DNA from: CAYIHX01 sp964363305
GTDB taxonomy: Bacteria > Bdellovibrionota > UBA1018
Assembly: GCA_964363305.1 (NCBI GenBank)
Contig: CAYIHX010000013.1
Coordinates: forward strand, 1 to 64,000
DNA length: 64,000 nucleotides
Direction: 5' to 3'
Under the pieces are notes generated by a model. The model was not told where the DNA came from, did no database searches, and saw nothing but the letters and a program-made list of their open reading frames with translations. A program made the translations under genes and the position numbers. Shown piece by piece: positions 18,470 to 27,221 of this stretch; within the stretch, counting starts at the first letter, position 1; each line of letters starts with the position of its first letter.

Positions 18470-19104
18470 GCCTTTCGCCTTCTCCTCTGGCGAAGCCGCT
18501 CGAGCGCCGAAGGGCCAAAAAAAACGATAAAATTACCATAAACCGCCAACAGGAAAAACCGATCCATCCATTCCGCCTGGATAGCCCCCAGAATCACCAT
18601 GCAAGCAGCGAAAACCGCGAGCCACTTGAACTTCACCGGCACAAGGAAGAACAACCTAACCTCCATGTCGGGGAAGAGCGCCGCAGCCGCCAGAAACAAG
18701 GTCGATTCGAAGTGTCGTGCTGTGAGTACCGGGTACGAAAAGACTAACGAAAACGCCCAAGTTAATAAAATCGAAGTCACGACATAGAGCGTCGTTTTAA
18801 ATGCACCCCAGATGCTTTCGATGCCCTCGAAAATAAAATAAAGAAACCAAAGTACAAAAAGCACCCAAATCGGACTGCTCGCCAACGGTAACGCGAGGAA
18901 AGTTAAAAATCGCCAGGGCTCCCCGCCAACGGCCGCTTCAGGGATCAGTGCCAGCCGACTCACCCAGACCGGATCACTCATCACCATGAGAAAGCCCGCT
19001 GCCTGCAAGGTAATGAAGAGAACACCAATCTTGGGAACCGCGATCCATCCGAGATATCGTTCCAACAGGGCCCAACCCCGGTGAGTATTTTTGTAACGCG
19101 CCAT
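18445..19104 (-). CDS. rhomboid-like multi-pass membrane protein, probably without protease activity
   Basis: About 219 residues from the ATG at 19,104; a start twelve codons upstream is open. Five to six hydrophobic segments are visible. The segment PWRFLTFLALPL resembles the rhomboid WR motif, and a Glu-containing TM (FIFEGIESIWG) matches the family's GxxxE region. No GxSG serine motif or matching histidine is seen, so it is most likely a proteolytically inactive rhomboid-superfamily (Derlin-like) protein. An Arg/Lys-rich tail closes the protein. Its role is unknown; pseudo-rhomboids usually bind membrane clients. It converges on the EEP gene with a short overlap. Confidence 0.7.
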   Translation of the reverse strand: MARYKNTHRGWALLERYLGWIAVPKIGVLFITLQAAGFLMVMSDPVWVSRLALIPEAAVGGEPWRFLTFLALPLASSPIWVLFVLWFLYFIFEGIESIWGAFKTTLYVVTSILLTWAFSLVFSYPVLTARHFESTLFLAAAALFPDMEVRLFFLVPVKFKWLAVFAACMVILGAIQAEWMDRFFLLAVYGNFIVFFGPSALERLRQRRRRKAYERGSRR

Positions 19105-19168
19105 GCATTTCAGCGTAGAAACTTTCCGCTCGGCACGCAACCCTAGTCGAGTGATATAAGGAAATCAG

Positions 19169-19711
19169 ATGGAAAACGGAATTCTCATGAGACACATCCT
19201 TTCCCTTTTCGTGCTTCTCAACACTGTGGGATGCACCACGACCTGGCGGCCCTGCCAGGACGGGGGTGATGTGACCTGGGATCCGCCGATCAAGGGGAAC
19301 AGACAGTGTGCCCAATGGAAAGACAAGACAGGAAATTTCGTTAACCACGGTCAATTTCTGCAATATGACGAGTCCGGCAGACTCGTCGTCGAAGGGGATT
19401 TCCGAGAAGGCAAACGATCAGGCGCCTGGACGGAATACGACAAGGAAGGAAAGAAAAGCCGGCAAAAATGGTACTACAAAGGGGTTGAACTACCCGGGCC
19501 GATTCCGCGCGGAGTGAAACCCGACGAATACCTGGATGCTTTTCTCAAACAAAAACAGACCATCACTGCACCCGAATTCACGTTCAAGACGATTCCTACA
19601 GCGACTCCCCCACCCTCTACTCAAGTACCTGATCCAGCCAACCCGCCTCCGACCTCTCCCAAACCTGCTCCCGAAGCAACGGTTCCACCCAAGCCCGGAC
19701 CTCAGATCTGA
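19169..19711 (+). CDS. MORN-variant repeat lipoprotein with Pro-rich tail
   Basis: AAGGA six bases before the ATG supports this start. The N-terminus is a lipoprotein signal ending in a NTVGC lipobox. Residues about 65-105 carry MORN-like repeats of the YwqK type (GQFLQYDESGRLVVEGDF and GAWTEYDKEGK). The last 50 residues are almost entirely Pro, Thr and Ala, probably an unstructured tail. It is likely an outer-membrane lipoprotein exposed to the periplasm. It sits 20 bases upstream of a two-component system on the same strand, so it may be co-transcribed with it. Confidence 0.75.
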   Translation: MENGILMRHILSLFVLLNTVGCTTTWRPCQDGGDVTWDPPIKGNRQCAQWKDKTGNFVNHGQFLQYDESGRLVVEGDFREGKRSGAWTEYDKEGKKSRQKWYYKGVELPGPIPRGVKPDEYLDAFLKQKQTITAPEFTFKTIPTATPPPSTQVPDPANPPPTSPKPAPEATVPPKPGPQI

Positions 19712-19731
19712 TCCTTAAGGAGTAAAAGCCG

Positions 19732-20421
19732 ATGAGAATGCTAGTTGTCGAAGACCAAAAAAAGATGTCGGGCTTCCTGAAAAAGGGGCTGATGGAAGCC
19801 GGCTATAGCGTCGACCTCGCCGAAACCGGGACCGCGGCCGAAGCCATGGCCGCGGCGAACGAGTACGACCTCGTTATCCTGGATGTAATGCTGCCCGATC
19901 AGAGCGGACTCGACACCTCAAGGCACTTGCGAGCAGATGGCTATAGCGGCCCCGTTCTGATGCTCACGGCACTGAGCTCGACTAGAGACAAAGTTCACGG
20001 ACTCGACGCGGGAGCAGACGACTACCTTACCAAACCCTTCGCATTCGACGAGCTTCTTGCACGCATTCGAGCGCTCCTTCGCAGGAAGGAAGGTGGCACC
20101 GGCACGGCGACGACCATTTTGCGTTTTTCAGATCTGGAGGTGAACCTTGTCACTCGCAAGGTCAGTCGCGAGGGCAAGGATCTCTCCCTCACGCCAAAGG
20201 AGTTCGCGCTGCTGGAATATTTTTTGCGCAATCCCAATCGTCCCCTCTCTCGCGCTCAAATCGGGGAACACGTCTGGGACGCACGATTCGACAGCGAGAG
20301 CAATGTCATCGACGTCTACATCAATTTGCTGAGGAAAAAAATTGACCACCCATTCACGAAAAAACTCGTTCATACCGTAATAGGCGCGGGCTATGTTTTG
20401 CGAGAAGATGACAAAGAATGA
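19732..20421 (+). CDS. OmpR/PhoB-family response regulator
   Basis: A 229-residue two-component regulator. The receiver domain has the acidic pair near the N-terminus (VVED), the phospho-acceptor Asp51 (LVILDVMLP), the Thr and Lys of the switch region (TALSS, TKPF). A winged-helix DNA-binding domain follows (about 125-225, LTPKEFALLEYFLRNP and DVYINLLRKKID). AAGGAG precedes the start. The gene overlaps the histidine kinase by four bases (ATGA), so the pair is translationally coupled. The subfamily resembles CusR/QseB-type regulators; the signal is unknown. Confidence 0.95.
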   Translation: MRMLVVEDQKKMSGFLKKGLMEAGYSVDLAETGTAAEAMAAANEYDLVILDVMLPDQSGLDTSRHLRADGYSGPVLMLTALSSTRDKVHGLDAGADDYLTKPFAFDELLARIRALLRRKEGGTGTATTILRFSDLEVNLVTRKVSREGKDLSLTPKEFALLEYFLRNPNRPLSRAQIGEHVWDARFDSESNVIDVYINLLRKKIDHPFTKKLVHTVIGAGYVLREDDKE

Positions 20422-21899
20422 AAATTCCGCTTTTCCCAGCCCGGGGCCTTCGCCTCCGGCTCACCTTGCTATTCGGTGCCATTCTCGGACTGACCCTGCT
20501 CGTTTTTAGCCTCCTCGTCTATGGCGCCTTCGTGCGCGAACAAGATCTTCAGTTCGATGCCGCTCTTTACAACCACGCAGTCGATGTCTCTAGCAGTATT
20601 GAGATCAACCCATACGGCGCCATTTTTCTCGGCACTGACGGAGTAACAGCCGGCGGAAAAATTTTTCCATTCGCCGTCGGAAAAAGCTTCATTCAAATTC
20701 TCAACCATCGAGGCGGTATCATCGCTCGCTCAAAAAGCCTCGGCCAAGGAACTCTGCCTTTCTCCGACACGGAACGCGCGCTATTGAGCGCCCAAGGCGT
20801 CGCAATTAGAACGATTTCCAGATCAGAACTAGGACTCGCTCGCGGCAAATCCGATCCACGCTATCGACTCATCTCTTTCCTGGTGCAGTCGAGCCGGCTC
20901 TCAAGTGTCGTCCTTCAAATTGGAGTCTCACTGAAACCCATGGAAGACGAGCGGCGGGGTTTGAGAACATTTTTTACCGTCGCTATTCCGGTCACTCTCC
21001 TTCTTTCGATGCTCAGCGCCCTTTACTTGTCGGGAAAGGCACTGGCCCCGGTCGGTGCGATCATCGCAAAAACTCGCCAGCTCTCTGCATCCCGCCTGGA
21101 TCAACGCCTGCCCATCCCCCCGGACGAAGACGAACTTCGCCTCCTTTCGGAAACCCTGAATGACCTTCTCGATCGTCTTGAGAAGGCCTTCAATAGCCAG
21201 GAGCGATTTATCGCGGACGCCTCCCACCAGCTAAAGACCCCATTAGCCATCATCAGGGGAGAATTAGATGTACTCGGCCAAAAACCGAATCGTACCCAGA
21301 GCGAAATCGCTGAATTCCTTGAGAGCGCCCGCCAAGAGATCGATCACCTGACTCGTCTGGTAGAGGACCTCTTGCTGCTCGCTCGGGTTGACGCGGGCGC
21401 GGGCTCGCTCCTTCTCAGCAACTGCCGTCTCGACGAGATCGTCATTGAAGTGACCTCGAAAATGGAAAAATTAGCGCGGCGGAAAAATATTCGCCTCAAG
21501 CTCGATCTCCGCCCGGACGACGGCGGAGACCCCGAGAGGAAAGATTTTGAGGTCCGGGGCGATCCCGATCTCCTCCAAAGTGCGCTGCAAAATCTCGTCG
21601 ATAACGCCATCAAGTACACACCACCGAACGGCGTCATCGAAATCTCGATAAGCGAAAATAAAAAACTCGTAAAAGTCATGGTAAAAGACAGCGGAGAGGG
21701 GATCTCTAATGAGCTTCGACCCCTGATTTTTGACCGTTTTTTTCGCGGAAAGGAGGGCAAAAATGTCGGAAAAACGACAGGCTTCGGTCTGGGTCTCGCG
21801 ATCGCGTTCCGCATCCTGGAAGCCCATGGTTCAACCCTTACTCTCGACAGCCCTCCCCATGAAGGCTCGACATTCGCTTTCGAGATGAACAAAGTTTAA
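20418..21899 (+). CDS. HAMP-domain sensor histidine kinase
   Basis: A 493-residue inner-membrane kinase. TM1 is at about 12-35, the periplasmic sensor at about 36-180 and TM2 at about 185-210. A HAMP linker follows (GKALAPVGAI), then the dimerisation box with His270 (FIADASHQLKTPLAII). The ATPase domain has N box (QNLVDNAIKYTP), G1 (DSGEGIS), F box and G2 (TTGFGLGLAIA). It should autophosphorylate His270 and transfer the phosphate to Asp51 of the coupled regulator. The sensor has no recognised ligand fold. This architecture is common in CusS/QseC-like kinases. Confidence 0.95.
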   Translation: MKIPLFPARGLRLRLTLLFGAILGLTLLVFSLLVYGAFVREQDLQFDAALYNHAVDVSSSIEINPYGAIFLGTDGVTAGGKIFPFAVGKSFIQILNHRGGIIARSKSLGQGTLPFSDTERALLSAQGVAIRTISRSELGLARGKSDPRYRLISFLVQSSRLSSVVLQIGVSLKPMEDERRGLRTFFTVAIPVTLLLSMLSALYLSGKALAPVGAIIAKTRQLSASRLDQRLPIPPDEDELRLLSETLNDLLDRLEKAFNSQERFIADASHQLKTPLAIIRGELDVLGQKPNRTQSEIAEFLESARQEIDHLTRLVEDLLLLARVDAGAGSLLLSNCRLDEIVIEVTSKMEKLARRKNIRLKLDLRPDDGGDPERKDFEVRGDPDLLQSALQNLVDNAIKYTPPNGVIEISISENKKLVKVMVKDSGEGISNELRPLIFDRFFRGKEGKNVGKTTGFGLGLAIAFRILEAHGSTLTLDSPPHEGSTFAFEMNKV

Positions 21900-21945
21900 T
21901 CGTCCCTTCATCCCTTCTTTAGATCCGGCCCTTACGCTGGTCTCT

Positions 21946-22305
21946 ATGAATGATACTCAACTGGACATTCGTTTTGAAGAGACAGGGAAAACAGGCGTGG
22001 CTATCCATCGGACTTTCAAGAGCTTCGCCGAGAAGCAGCTCATCCGTTGGCTCGAAAAGGTGAATCAGGGCAGTCAGCTCACTCAACCGCATTTCTATGT
22101 GAGCTTTCGAAAAAATCCCCACACGGGCCGCCTCGACTGTCGTGTCAATGCCCGCGTCTCCGGGCAAAGCTTCTTCGGCTGCGGTTTCGGACAAGGTTCT
22201 CAGCAGGCGTTACATGAGGCCATTGCTCACCTCCAGATCATTTCCCGCCTGAGGCGGCTTCTCCCCGCCCTCTCCCTCCCTCCACAAATCAGACGAGCTG
22301 TCTGA
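21946..22305 (+). CDS. hypothetical protein (119 aa), possibly of a small alpha/beta fold
   Basis: A soluble basic protein of 119 residues. The order strand (QLDIRFEET), helix (SFAEKQLIRWLEKV), strands (HFYVSFRKNP, RLDCRVNARVSG) and helix (SQQALHEAIAHLQII) is reminiscent of the S30AE/ribosome-hibernation-factor fold. The sequence similarity is not enough to call it, so it stays hypothetical. It is followed directly by a strong hairpin and stands alone after the two-component operon. Confidence 0.65.
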   Translation: MNDTQLDIRFEETGKTGVAIHRTFKSFAEKQLIRWLEKVNQGSQLTQPHFYVSFRKNPHTGRLDCRVNARVSGQSFFGCGFGQGSQQALHEAIAHLQIISRLRRLLPALSLPPQIRRAV

Positions 22306-22306
22306 T

Positions 22307-22345
22307 CCTCGGACACCCCACTCACGGAAAGTGGGGTGTCCGAGG
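22307..22345 (+). terminator. terminator hairpin after the 119-aa gene
   Basis: Perfect 16-bp stem (CCTCGGACACCCCACT and its complement) with a 7-base loop, starting two bases after the stop codon and followed by a TCTCTTTCTT tail. Confidence 0.8.
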
Positions 22346-22370
22346 TCTCTTTCTTGCACCACACGACAAC

Positions 22371-23111
22371 ATGAAAAGACAAAACTCCTTGTTCGAGATG
22401 CCCAGAGAGCGCCTAGTCCGCCGAGGTCCGGAGAGTCTCAGCCTGAGTGAATGCGTTGCCATCATCCTGGGCAGCGGAACGCCCCAGGTTTCCGTACATG
22501 AACTCGCCCGACAAGTCGTTGAGCGCGCCACCGGCAACCTGCCCCATCCTGAAAACGAACGAGCCTTCTTCAACACGCTCGAACTCTGTGGAGAATCCTT
22601 CTTCGAGGGCCTCCCGGGACTTGGACCAGCCCAAAGGGCTCGTCTTCTTTCAGCTTTTGAGCTCGGAAGGAGGTATTCTATCCACCGTTCCGCCCCCTCA
22701 ATACCACCCAAGGCCATCGGATCCTCAGGCCCGTCATTCCGTGAAAAGGTCATCCAAACAGTGACCTTGGACCTACGATGCAATCCGCGTGAATGGCTTG
22801 CCTTTGTCCCTGTGTACTTAAGCTCAGAGGGTAGTCGCGTCCTGGGCCGCTTCTGTCTCATTGAGATGGGAAACCGAGCCCGAGTCTCTGTCGATCCAGT
22901 CGAACTCTTCACCCGCATCCTCCTTCTGCGCCCGCGAGGCTTTTACCTCCTCCACAATCATCCCAGCGGAAACCTCACCCCGTCGAAGGAAGACCTTGAT
23001 CTGACCCGAAAAGTCGACGACGTCGCCTCGTCCATAGGACTCCAGCTGCTCGGACACGGCATCGTCAGCAAGGAATCTTCTCATTGGATTGAAATTCAGC
23101 CCTTAAGGTGA
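22371..23111 (+). CDS. radC: RadC-like JAB/MPN-domain protein
   Basis: A 246-residue RadC-family protein. The N-terminal helix-hairpin-helix-like part (about 1-105: ESLSLSECVAIILGSG, GLPGLGPAQRARLL) is followed by the JAB1/MPN metalloprotease-like domain with the JAMM signature HNHPSGNLTPSKED (His-x-His, then Ser-x-x-Asp). The usual LLDH near the end reads LLGHGIV, a substitution outside the JAMM core. RadC proteins are common but their role is unsettled; some act on DNA during competence or conjugation. It is followed 12 bases later by the TapT gene, so the two are likely in one transcript. Confidence 0.88.
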   Translation: MKRQNSLFEMPRERLVRRGPESLSLSECVAIILGSGTPQVSVHELARQVVERATGNLPHPENERAFFNTLELCGESFFEGLPGLGPAQRARLLSAFELGRRYSIHRSAPSIPPKAIGSSGPSFREKVIQTVTLDLRCNPREWLAFVPVYLSSEGSRVLGRFCLIEMGNRARVSVDPVELFTRILLLRPRGFYLLHNHPSGNLTPSKEDLDLTRKVDDVASSIGLQLLGHGIVSKESSHWIEIQPLR

Positions 23112-23123
23112 AAGAAGGCCCGA

Positions 23124-23789
23124 ATGGATTTTGAGCCGATCGACCCGCCTAAAAAAATCAGACCTGATTCCTGCGCCACCTGCTTCAAGCCCCCGGCCTA
23201 TTGCCTCTGCAAAGCACTGCCACACCCCCCTTTGAAGCCCAAACTGGATATTCTCATCCTGCAGCACCCCCAGGAGCCAGATCACTTGCTCGGCACGGCT
23301 CGGCTCGCAGCGCTTGCCCTCCGGCCACATGCGTTTCTCAAAATCGGCCTTTCATGGCCAAACTTTAAAAGAGCCCTGGGCCGCGAGGCCGATCCAAAAA
23401 AATGGGCGGTCCTCTACCTGGGGAGCGGAGCAAAAAGCGCGCGCCCCCTGTCCCCGGGCCTACACCTGGTCGACAAAAAGGGGGTTCCCCTCGAAGAGAC
23501 GCCACAGCTCGAGGGCCTCGTACTGCTCGACGGCACCTGGTCTCAGGCAAAAACACTTTGGTGGAGAAATGCCTGGCTGATGAAGCTCAGACGCGCCGTA
23601 CTTATTCCTGCCCAGCCATCACTCTACGGTGCCATTCGAAAGGAACCCCGCAAGGAATGCCTCTCCACGCTTGAAACCATCGCCGAGGCGCTCAATCAGC
23701 TCCAGGCGCTTTCTCGCTCGGACTCGGACCGCCTGACAGGACTTTTTCAAAGCCTCATCGCAAAAGCGAAAGCCGCACGAAGCCGTTAG
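23124..23789 (+). CDS. tapT: DTW-domain tRNA-uridine aminocarboxypropyltransferase
   Basis: A 221-residue enzyme expected to transfer the 3-amino-3-carboxypropyl group of S-adenosylmethionine to tRNA uridine (acp3U47 in E. coli). It has the N-terminal Cys cluster (CATC and CLC, a zinc knuckle), the family's QHPQEPDHLLGTARL segment, the DTW motif as DGTWSQAK and the conserved YGAIRKEPRKECLSTLE segment. Length matches the family. It is downstream of radC on the same strand and ends one base before the convergent small membrane-protein gene. Confidence 0.88.
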   Translation: MDFEPIDPPKKIRPDSCATCFKPPAYCLCKALPHPPLKPKLDILILQHPQEPDHLLGTARLAALALRPHAFLKIGLSWPNFKRALGREADPKKWAVLYLGSGAKSARPLSPGLHLVDKKGVPLEETPQLEGLVLLDGTWSQAKTLWWRNAWLMKLRRAVLIPAQPSLYGAIRKEPRKECLSTLETIAEALNQLQALSRSDSDRLTGLFQSLIAKAKAARSR

Positions 23790-24077
23790 TTACTTCTTGC
23801 CTTGCTTCTGTAAACGCGCCATCGCGGCCTTTAGCTGCGCATCGCGTGTTTTCGCGCCAGGACCGCCACCGGGAACACCGAAGCCCGGCCTTCCGCCCGC
23901 GCCCATACCACCCATCATCTGTTGCATCTGGGCCATCGCATGATTCATGTCCTTTGCGCCTGGAAAAGCCACTTTGAGCATCTGCTCGCTGGCCTCCTTC
24001 AGTTTCAAAAAGATATAAATATTGATCCCGGTCAAAACTGCAACGGCCACCCAGCTAATAATGATCCACACTGACAT
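23790..24077 (-). CDS. small single-pass membrane protein with Gly/Met-rich linker
   Basis: A 95-residue protein. An N-terminal membrane helix (VWIIISWVAVAVLTGINIYI) is followed by a helix, a Met/Gln/Gly-rich low-complexity segment (AQMQQMMGGMGAGGRPGF) and a charged Lys-rich tail. No family is recognised. It is likely an inner-membrane anchor with a cytoplasmic tail. It is divergent from the symporter gene and converges directly on the TapT gene. Confidence 0.65.
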   Translation of the reverse strand: MSVWIIISWVAVAVLTGINIYIFLKLKEASEQMLKVAFPGAKDMNHAMAQMQQMMGGMGAGGRPGFGVPGGGPGAKTRDAQLKAAMARLQKQGKK

Positions 24078-24154
24078 GGTCGCGACCTTACACCGTGACC
24101 CGTTTCGTCACAAGAAGGTTGCTCACTCCGGGAACCTCCCTCACACTAAAAGGC

Positions 24155-25519
24155 ATGGAAACCATCAACGATCTCTTGGCGCAGGGCGCTGGCCTGGTGT
24201 GGGGACTTCCGCTGGTCATTCTTTTAATCGGGGCAGGCACTACCTTCACGATCCTCCTCAAAGGCGTACAGTTTCGAGCCTTTAAACACGCCATCGATGT
24301 GGTGCGAGGCCAATACAGCCAGCAAAGCGACCCCGGTCAGCTGACTCACTTCCAAGCGCTGACCACCGCATTATCCGCAACGGTCGGGCTCGGAAACATC
24401 GCAGGGGTCGCCGTTGCGATCCATATCGGAGGCCCCGGCGCCACCTTCTGGATGATCGTGGCCGGCCTCCTCGGAATGACTACCAAGTACGTCGAGTGCT
24501 CTCTTGCAGTCAAATACCGCAAGATCGACTCCAAGGGCGTCGTGCATGGCGGCCCGATGTATTACATCGAGAAGGGGCTCGGAAAAAAATTCAAACCCCT
24601 CGCTGTCTTCTTCGCCATCGCAGTGATTTGCGGCAGCTATGGCGCGGCTAACATGTTTCAGAGCAACCAAGTTGCGACCATCCTGTACGCCAACTTCGGC
24701 ATCCCTGCGCTAGCTACCGGCATCACTCTCGCCGTTCTCACCGCGATAGTCATCATCGGGGGCATTCAGCGCATCGGTAAAGTGACGGAGATGCTGGTGC
24801 CGTTCATGGGAGGGATCTACTTCCTCGGTGCGATGATCGTCATCATCATTAACTTCAAGCTGATTCCTGGCATGATCAGCCAAATCCTGAACGGCGCCTG
24901 GGCGGGTACGGCCGCCGCCGGTGGCTTCGCCGGCGCAACCATGAAGCAGGTGCTCGTTCAAGGGATGCGGCGAGCGGTCTTCTCAAATGAGGCCGGTCTG
25001 GGCTCAGCGCCGATCGCGCACGCGACGGCTTCGACGAAAGAGCCGATCCGTGAAGGCGTCGTGGCTCTCCTCGAACCCTTCATCGACACCGTGGTCATCT
25101 GCACTCTCACCGCCGTGGTGATTCTCCTTTCAGGCGCCTGGAATCTCGATGCGAGCGGTGTTGAGCTGACCTCCATCGCATTCGATTCGGCGATTCCAGG
25201 TTTCGGGCGCTACTTCGTCCCCGTCGCGGTGTTTCTCTTCGCATTCTCAACCCTGATCAGCTGGTCGTATTACGGCGAGCGCGCAACGGACTACCTCTGG
25301 GGCGAAAAAGGCATTCTGCCCTATAAAATCATCTTCTGCCTCCTCACGGCCGTCGGGGCCGTGTGGGCGGCGGACGCGGTGCTCAATTTCTCCGACATGA
25401 TGCTCGGCCTGATGGCGATTCCCAACATGATCGCGCTCATCCTGCTCTTTCCTGAAGTGAAGAAAGACTCTGAAATCTATTTCAAAAAGCTAGCAAGCGG
25501 TAAGTTCAGAAAGCACTAG
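24155..25519 (+). CDS. alanine/glycine:cation symporter (AGCS family)
   Basis: A 454-residue inner-membrane transporter of the AGCS family, taking up alanine or glycine with sodium. The frame opens at 24,095, but the family's usual N-terminus (METINDLLAQ) begins at 24,155. Family hallmarks visible are ATVGLGNIAGVAVAI, GGPGATFWMIVAGL and FSNEAGLGSAPIAHA, plus about ten hydrophobic segments. A predator or protein-degrading bacterium would use it for amino-acid uptake; that context is inference. It is monocistronic, and its 3' end touches the convergent lipoprotein gene. Confidence 0.92.
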   Translation: METINDLLAQGAGLVWGLPLVILLIGAGTTFTILLKGVQFRAFKHAIDVVRGQYSQQSDPGQLTHFQALTTALSATVGLGNIAGVAVAIHIGGPGATFWMIVAGLLGMTTKYVECSLAVKYRKIDSKGVVHGGPMYYIEKGLGKKFKPLAVFFAIAVICGSYGAANMFQSNQVATILYANFGIPALATGITLAVLTAIVIIGGIQRIGKVTEMLVPFMGGIYFLGAMIVIIINFKLIPGMISQILNGAWAGTAAAGGFAGATMKQVLVQGMRRAVFSNEAGLGSAPIAHATASTKEPIREGVVALLEPFIDTVVICTLTAVVILLSGAWNLDASGVELTSIAFDSAIPGFGRYFVPVAVFLFAFSTLISWSYYGERATDYLWGEKGILPYKIIFCLLTAVGAVWAADAVLNFSDMMLGLMAIPNMIALILLFPEVKKDSEIYFKKLASGKFRKH

Positions 25520-26310
25520 GGCCAGAGCAACGGCAGCGGATCGCCGGTCTTGAGCATCCTCTTTTCCGTGAGGCAACTTTTGCAAATCGCCTCAGGAACA
25601 AAGCGTGAGGGCACGACTGGTTCATCCTTCTCTTTACTGAAGAACGGCGAAATGGCCCAGCCCAAGTAAAGACGAAGCGTCTCGTCATCGTTTTTCGGAA
25701 AAATCCTCAGAGGTAATTTCACGCGCAGATCCCAGCGTGCCTTCGCTACCTTGACGCCCATCATCTCGTCCGCCTGTAGATCGATGCTCGCCGCGTAACA
25801 ATCATAGTAAGGCCCGGTATCCCCACCGTGATCATTGAGCGGAAGACCCTGAAAAAAAATCTCCCGCGGAACAGAAATTCGCCCAAGAAGCTGACGAATG
25901 CACTCAGGCGCATCCTCCGGATCAAGAAGCTCAAACTGGGGCTGCGCAACGCGAGCTAGACGAAAATGAAACTCGGTCTTCTTCTTCAGAGACTGAATGC
26001 TGTACAAGCAGGAACGCAACCGCTTCAAATCCAGGTCGCCCGCTAGTGCTCGAGGTTCCTGACAATCCATCTGAGCGTCCGGGAGTGGATGACTCGTGAA
26101 ATCGTAACCGCCCGGCCCGGCCTTTCCGTCGGCGGGCACCGAGAGCGGACGCCGGACCATCAATTGCGCCGGCGAAAGTCTCGGCACATTCATGGTATGG
26201 GTCGGGATTCCCGAACAGGAAACAACCACGTCCAAAAGGAGGAGCGACAAGAGAAAGAGAAGGTTCCTCAAACTCGCTTCTTTCGAGTTTTTTTGATCGT
26301 TTCCGGCCAA
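25516..26310 (-). CDS. lipoprotein, hypothetical (264 aa)
   Basis: An N-terminal lipoprotein signal (LLFLLSLLLLDVVVSC) gives a lipid-anchored protein of about 230 mature residues. It contains several cysteines, including a C-terminal AICKSC pair, but no recognised domain. The ATG at 26,310 overlaps the end of the upstream HMG-CoA lyase gene by 43 bases. A TTG start about 13 codons later would begin just before the signal peptide and leave almost no overlap. Same strand as the leucine-catabolism genes, probably incidental to that pathway. Confidence 0.65.
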   Translation of the reverse strand: MAGNDQKNSKEASLRNLLFLLSLLLLDVVVSCSGIPTHTMNVPRLSPAQLMVRRPLSVPADGKAGPGGYDFTSHPLPDAQMDCQEPRALAGDLDLKRLRSCLYSIQSLKKKTEFHFRLARVAQPQFELLDPEDAPECIRQLLGRISVPREIFFQGLPLNDHGGDTGPYYDCYAASIDLQADEMMGVKVAKARWDLRVKLPLRIFPKNDDETLRLYLGWAISPFFSKEKDEPVVPSRFVPEAICKSCLTEKRMLKTGDPLPLLWP

Positions 26311-27221
26311 TGACCGCCGGCCGATTCAAAGGCCTTCAAATAGCGGCTCGAGATCTCCCTCTTCATCGCCTTCATGAACTTTAGATCCGCGAGACAAAGT
26401 TCATCCAGATCGATACCGGTCTTCATCCCCATACCCTCGAGAAGAAAAATCAAGTCTTCCGTCGCCAGATTTCCCTTCGCGCCGGGCGCGAAAGGACAGC
26501 CCCCCAGCCCACCAGCCGCTGCATCCACCGTTCGCACGCCGAGATCGATCGAACGTAGCGTGTTCGCAAGCGCAACGCCCCGGGTATCGTGAAAATGTAC
26601 GGCAACCCGCGCTCCCCCGAGCAGAAGAAGCGACGGACGGATCACCGCGTCGACAGCCTGAAGAGTGGCCACGCCAATCGTATCGCCGATCGAAACCTGT
26701 TCGACGCCAAAATCAGCAAGCTGCTCGATCACCGCCAACGCTTTTTTCGGCGCGACTCGGCCTTCAAACGGACAGCCAAATGCCGTGGAGACGTAGCCAC
26801 GAACCCGCATCCGGAGAGAACGAGCCTTTTTCGTGACCTCTCGAATCCCATCCAACGACTCTCGAACGCTGAGCCCAATATTCGCACGATTGAAACCATC
26901 AGTCGCGGCAGTAAACACCGCAATATTTTTCACACCCGCCTGAGCCGCGCGTTGCAGACCCTGAGCGTTTGGAACCAAGGCCCAGGGCTGCGCCTTGCCG
27001 AGCTTCAACTTTCGGGCGCGGACTGCAGCGTATAATTTTTCGGTATCCGCCATTTGTGGAACCAGGTCAGGGCGTACGAAAGCACCGAGCTCGAAATTCA
27101 TGACTCCCGCCTCGATGAGATTCTGAATCCATTTCAGCTTCAGCGCCGTAGGAACCTGGCGCTTCTCGTTCTGGAGCCCATCTCGCGGTCCTACCTCAAA
27201 GATGTGAATTTTCTCAGCCAT
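26268..27221 (-). CDS. mvaB: hydroxymethylglutaryl-CoA lyase
   Basis: A 317-residue TIM-barrel enzyme cleaving HMG-CoA to acetyl-CoA and acetoacetate, the last step of leucine breakdown. Motifs are EVGPRDGLQNE at the N-terminus (metal and substrate site), HFHDTRG (metal-binding His pair) and GLGGCPFAPGAKGNLATED, which carries the catalytic Cys loop. It overlaps the upstream biotin-carrier gene by eight bases in an operon with the other methylcrotonyl-CoA carboxylase subunits. The cluster supports this role over the related homocitrate-synthase-type enzymes. Confidence 0.94.
   Translation of the reverse strand: MAEKIHIFEVGPRDGLQNEKRQVPTALKLKWIQNLIEAGVMNFELGAFVRPDLVPQMADTEKLYAAVRARKLKLGKAQPWALVPNAQGLQRAAQAGVKNIAVFTAATDGFNRANIGLSVRESLDGIREVTKKARSLRMRVRGYVSTAFGCPFEGRVAPKKALAVIEQLADFGVEQVSIGDTIGVATLQAVDAVIRPSLLLLGGARVAVHFHDTRGVALANTLRSIDLGVRTVDAAAGGLGGCPFAPGAKGNLATEDLIFLLEGMGMKTGIDLDELCLADLKFMKAMKREISSRYLKAFESAGGHWPETIKKTRKKRV

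Noticed and set aside
22322..22918. 198-codon minus-strand frame over radC
   Set aside because: Antisense shadow of the RadC-like gene; composition is Arg/Ser-rich as expected for a shadow.
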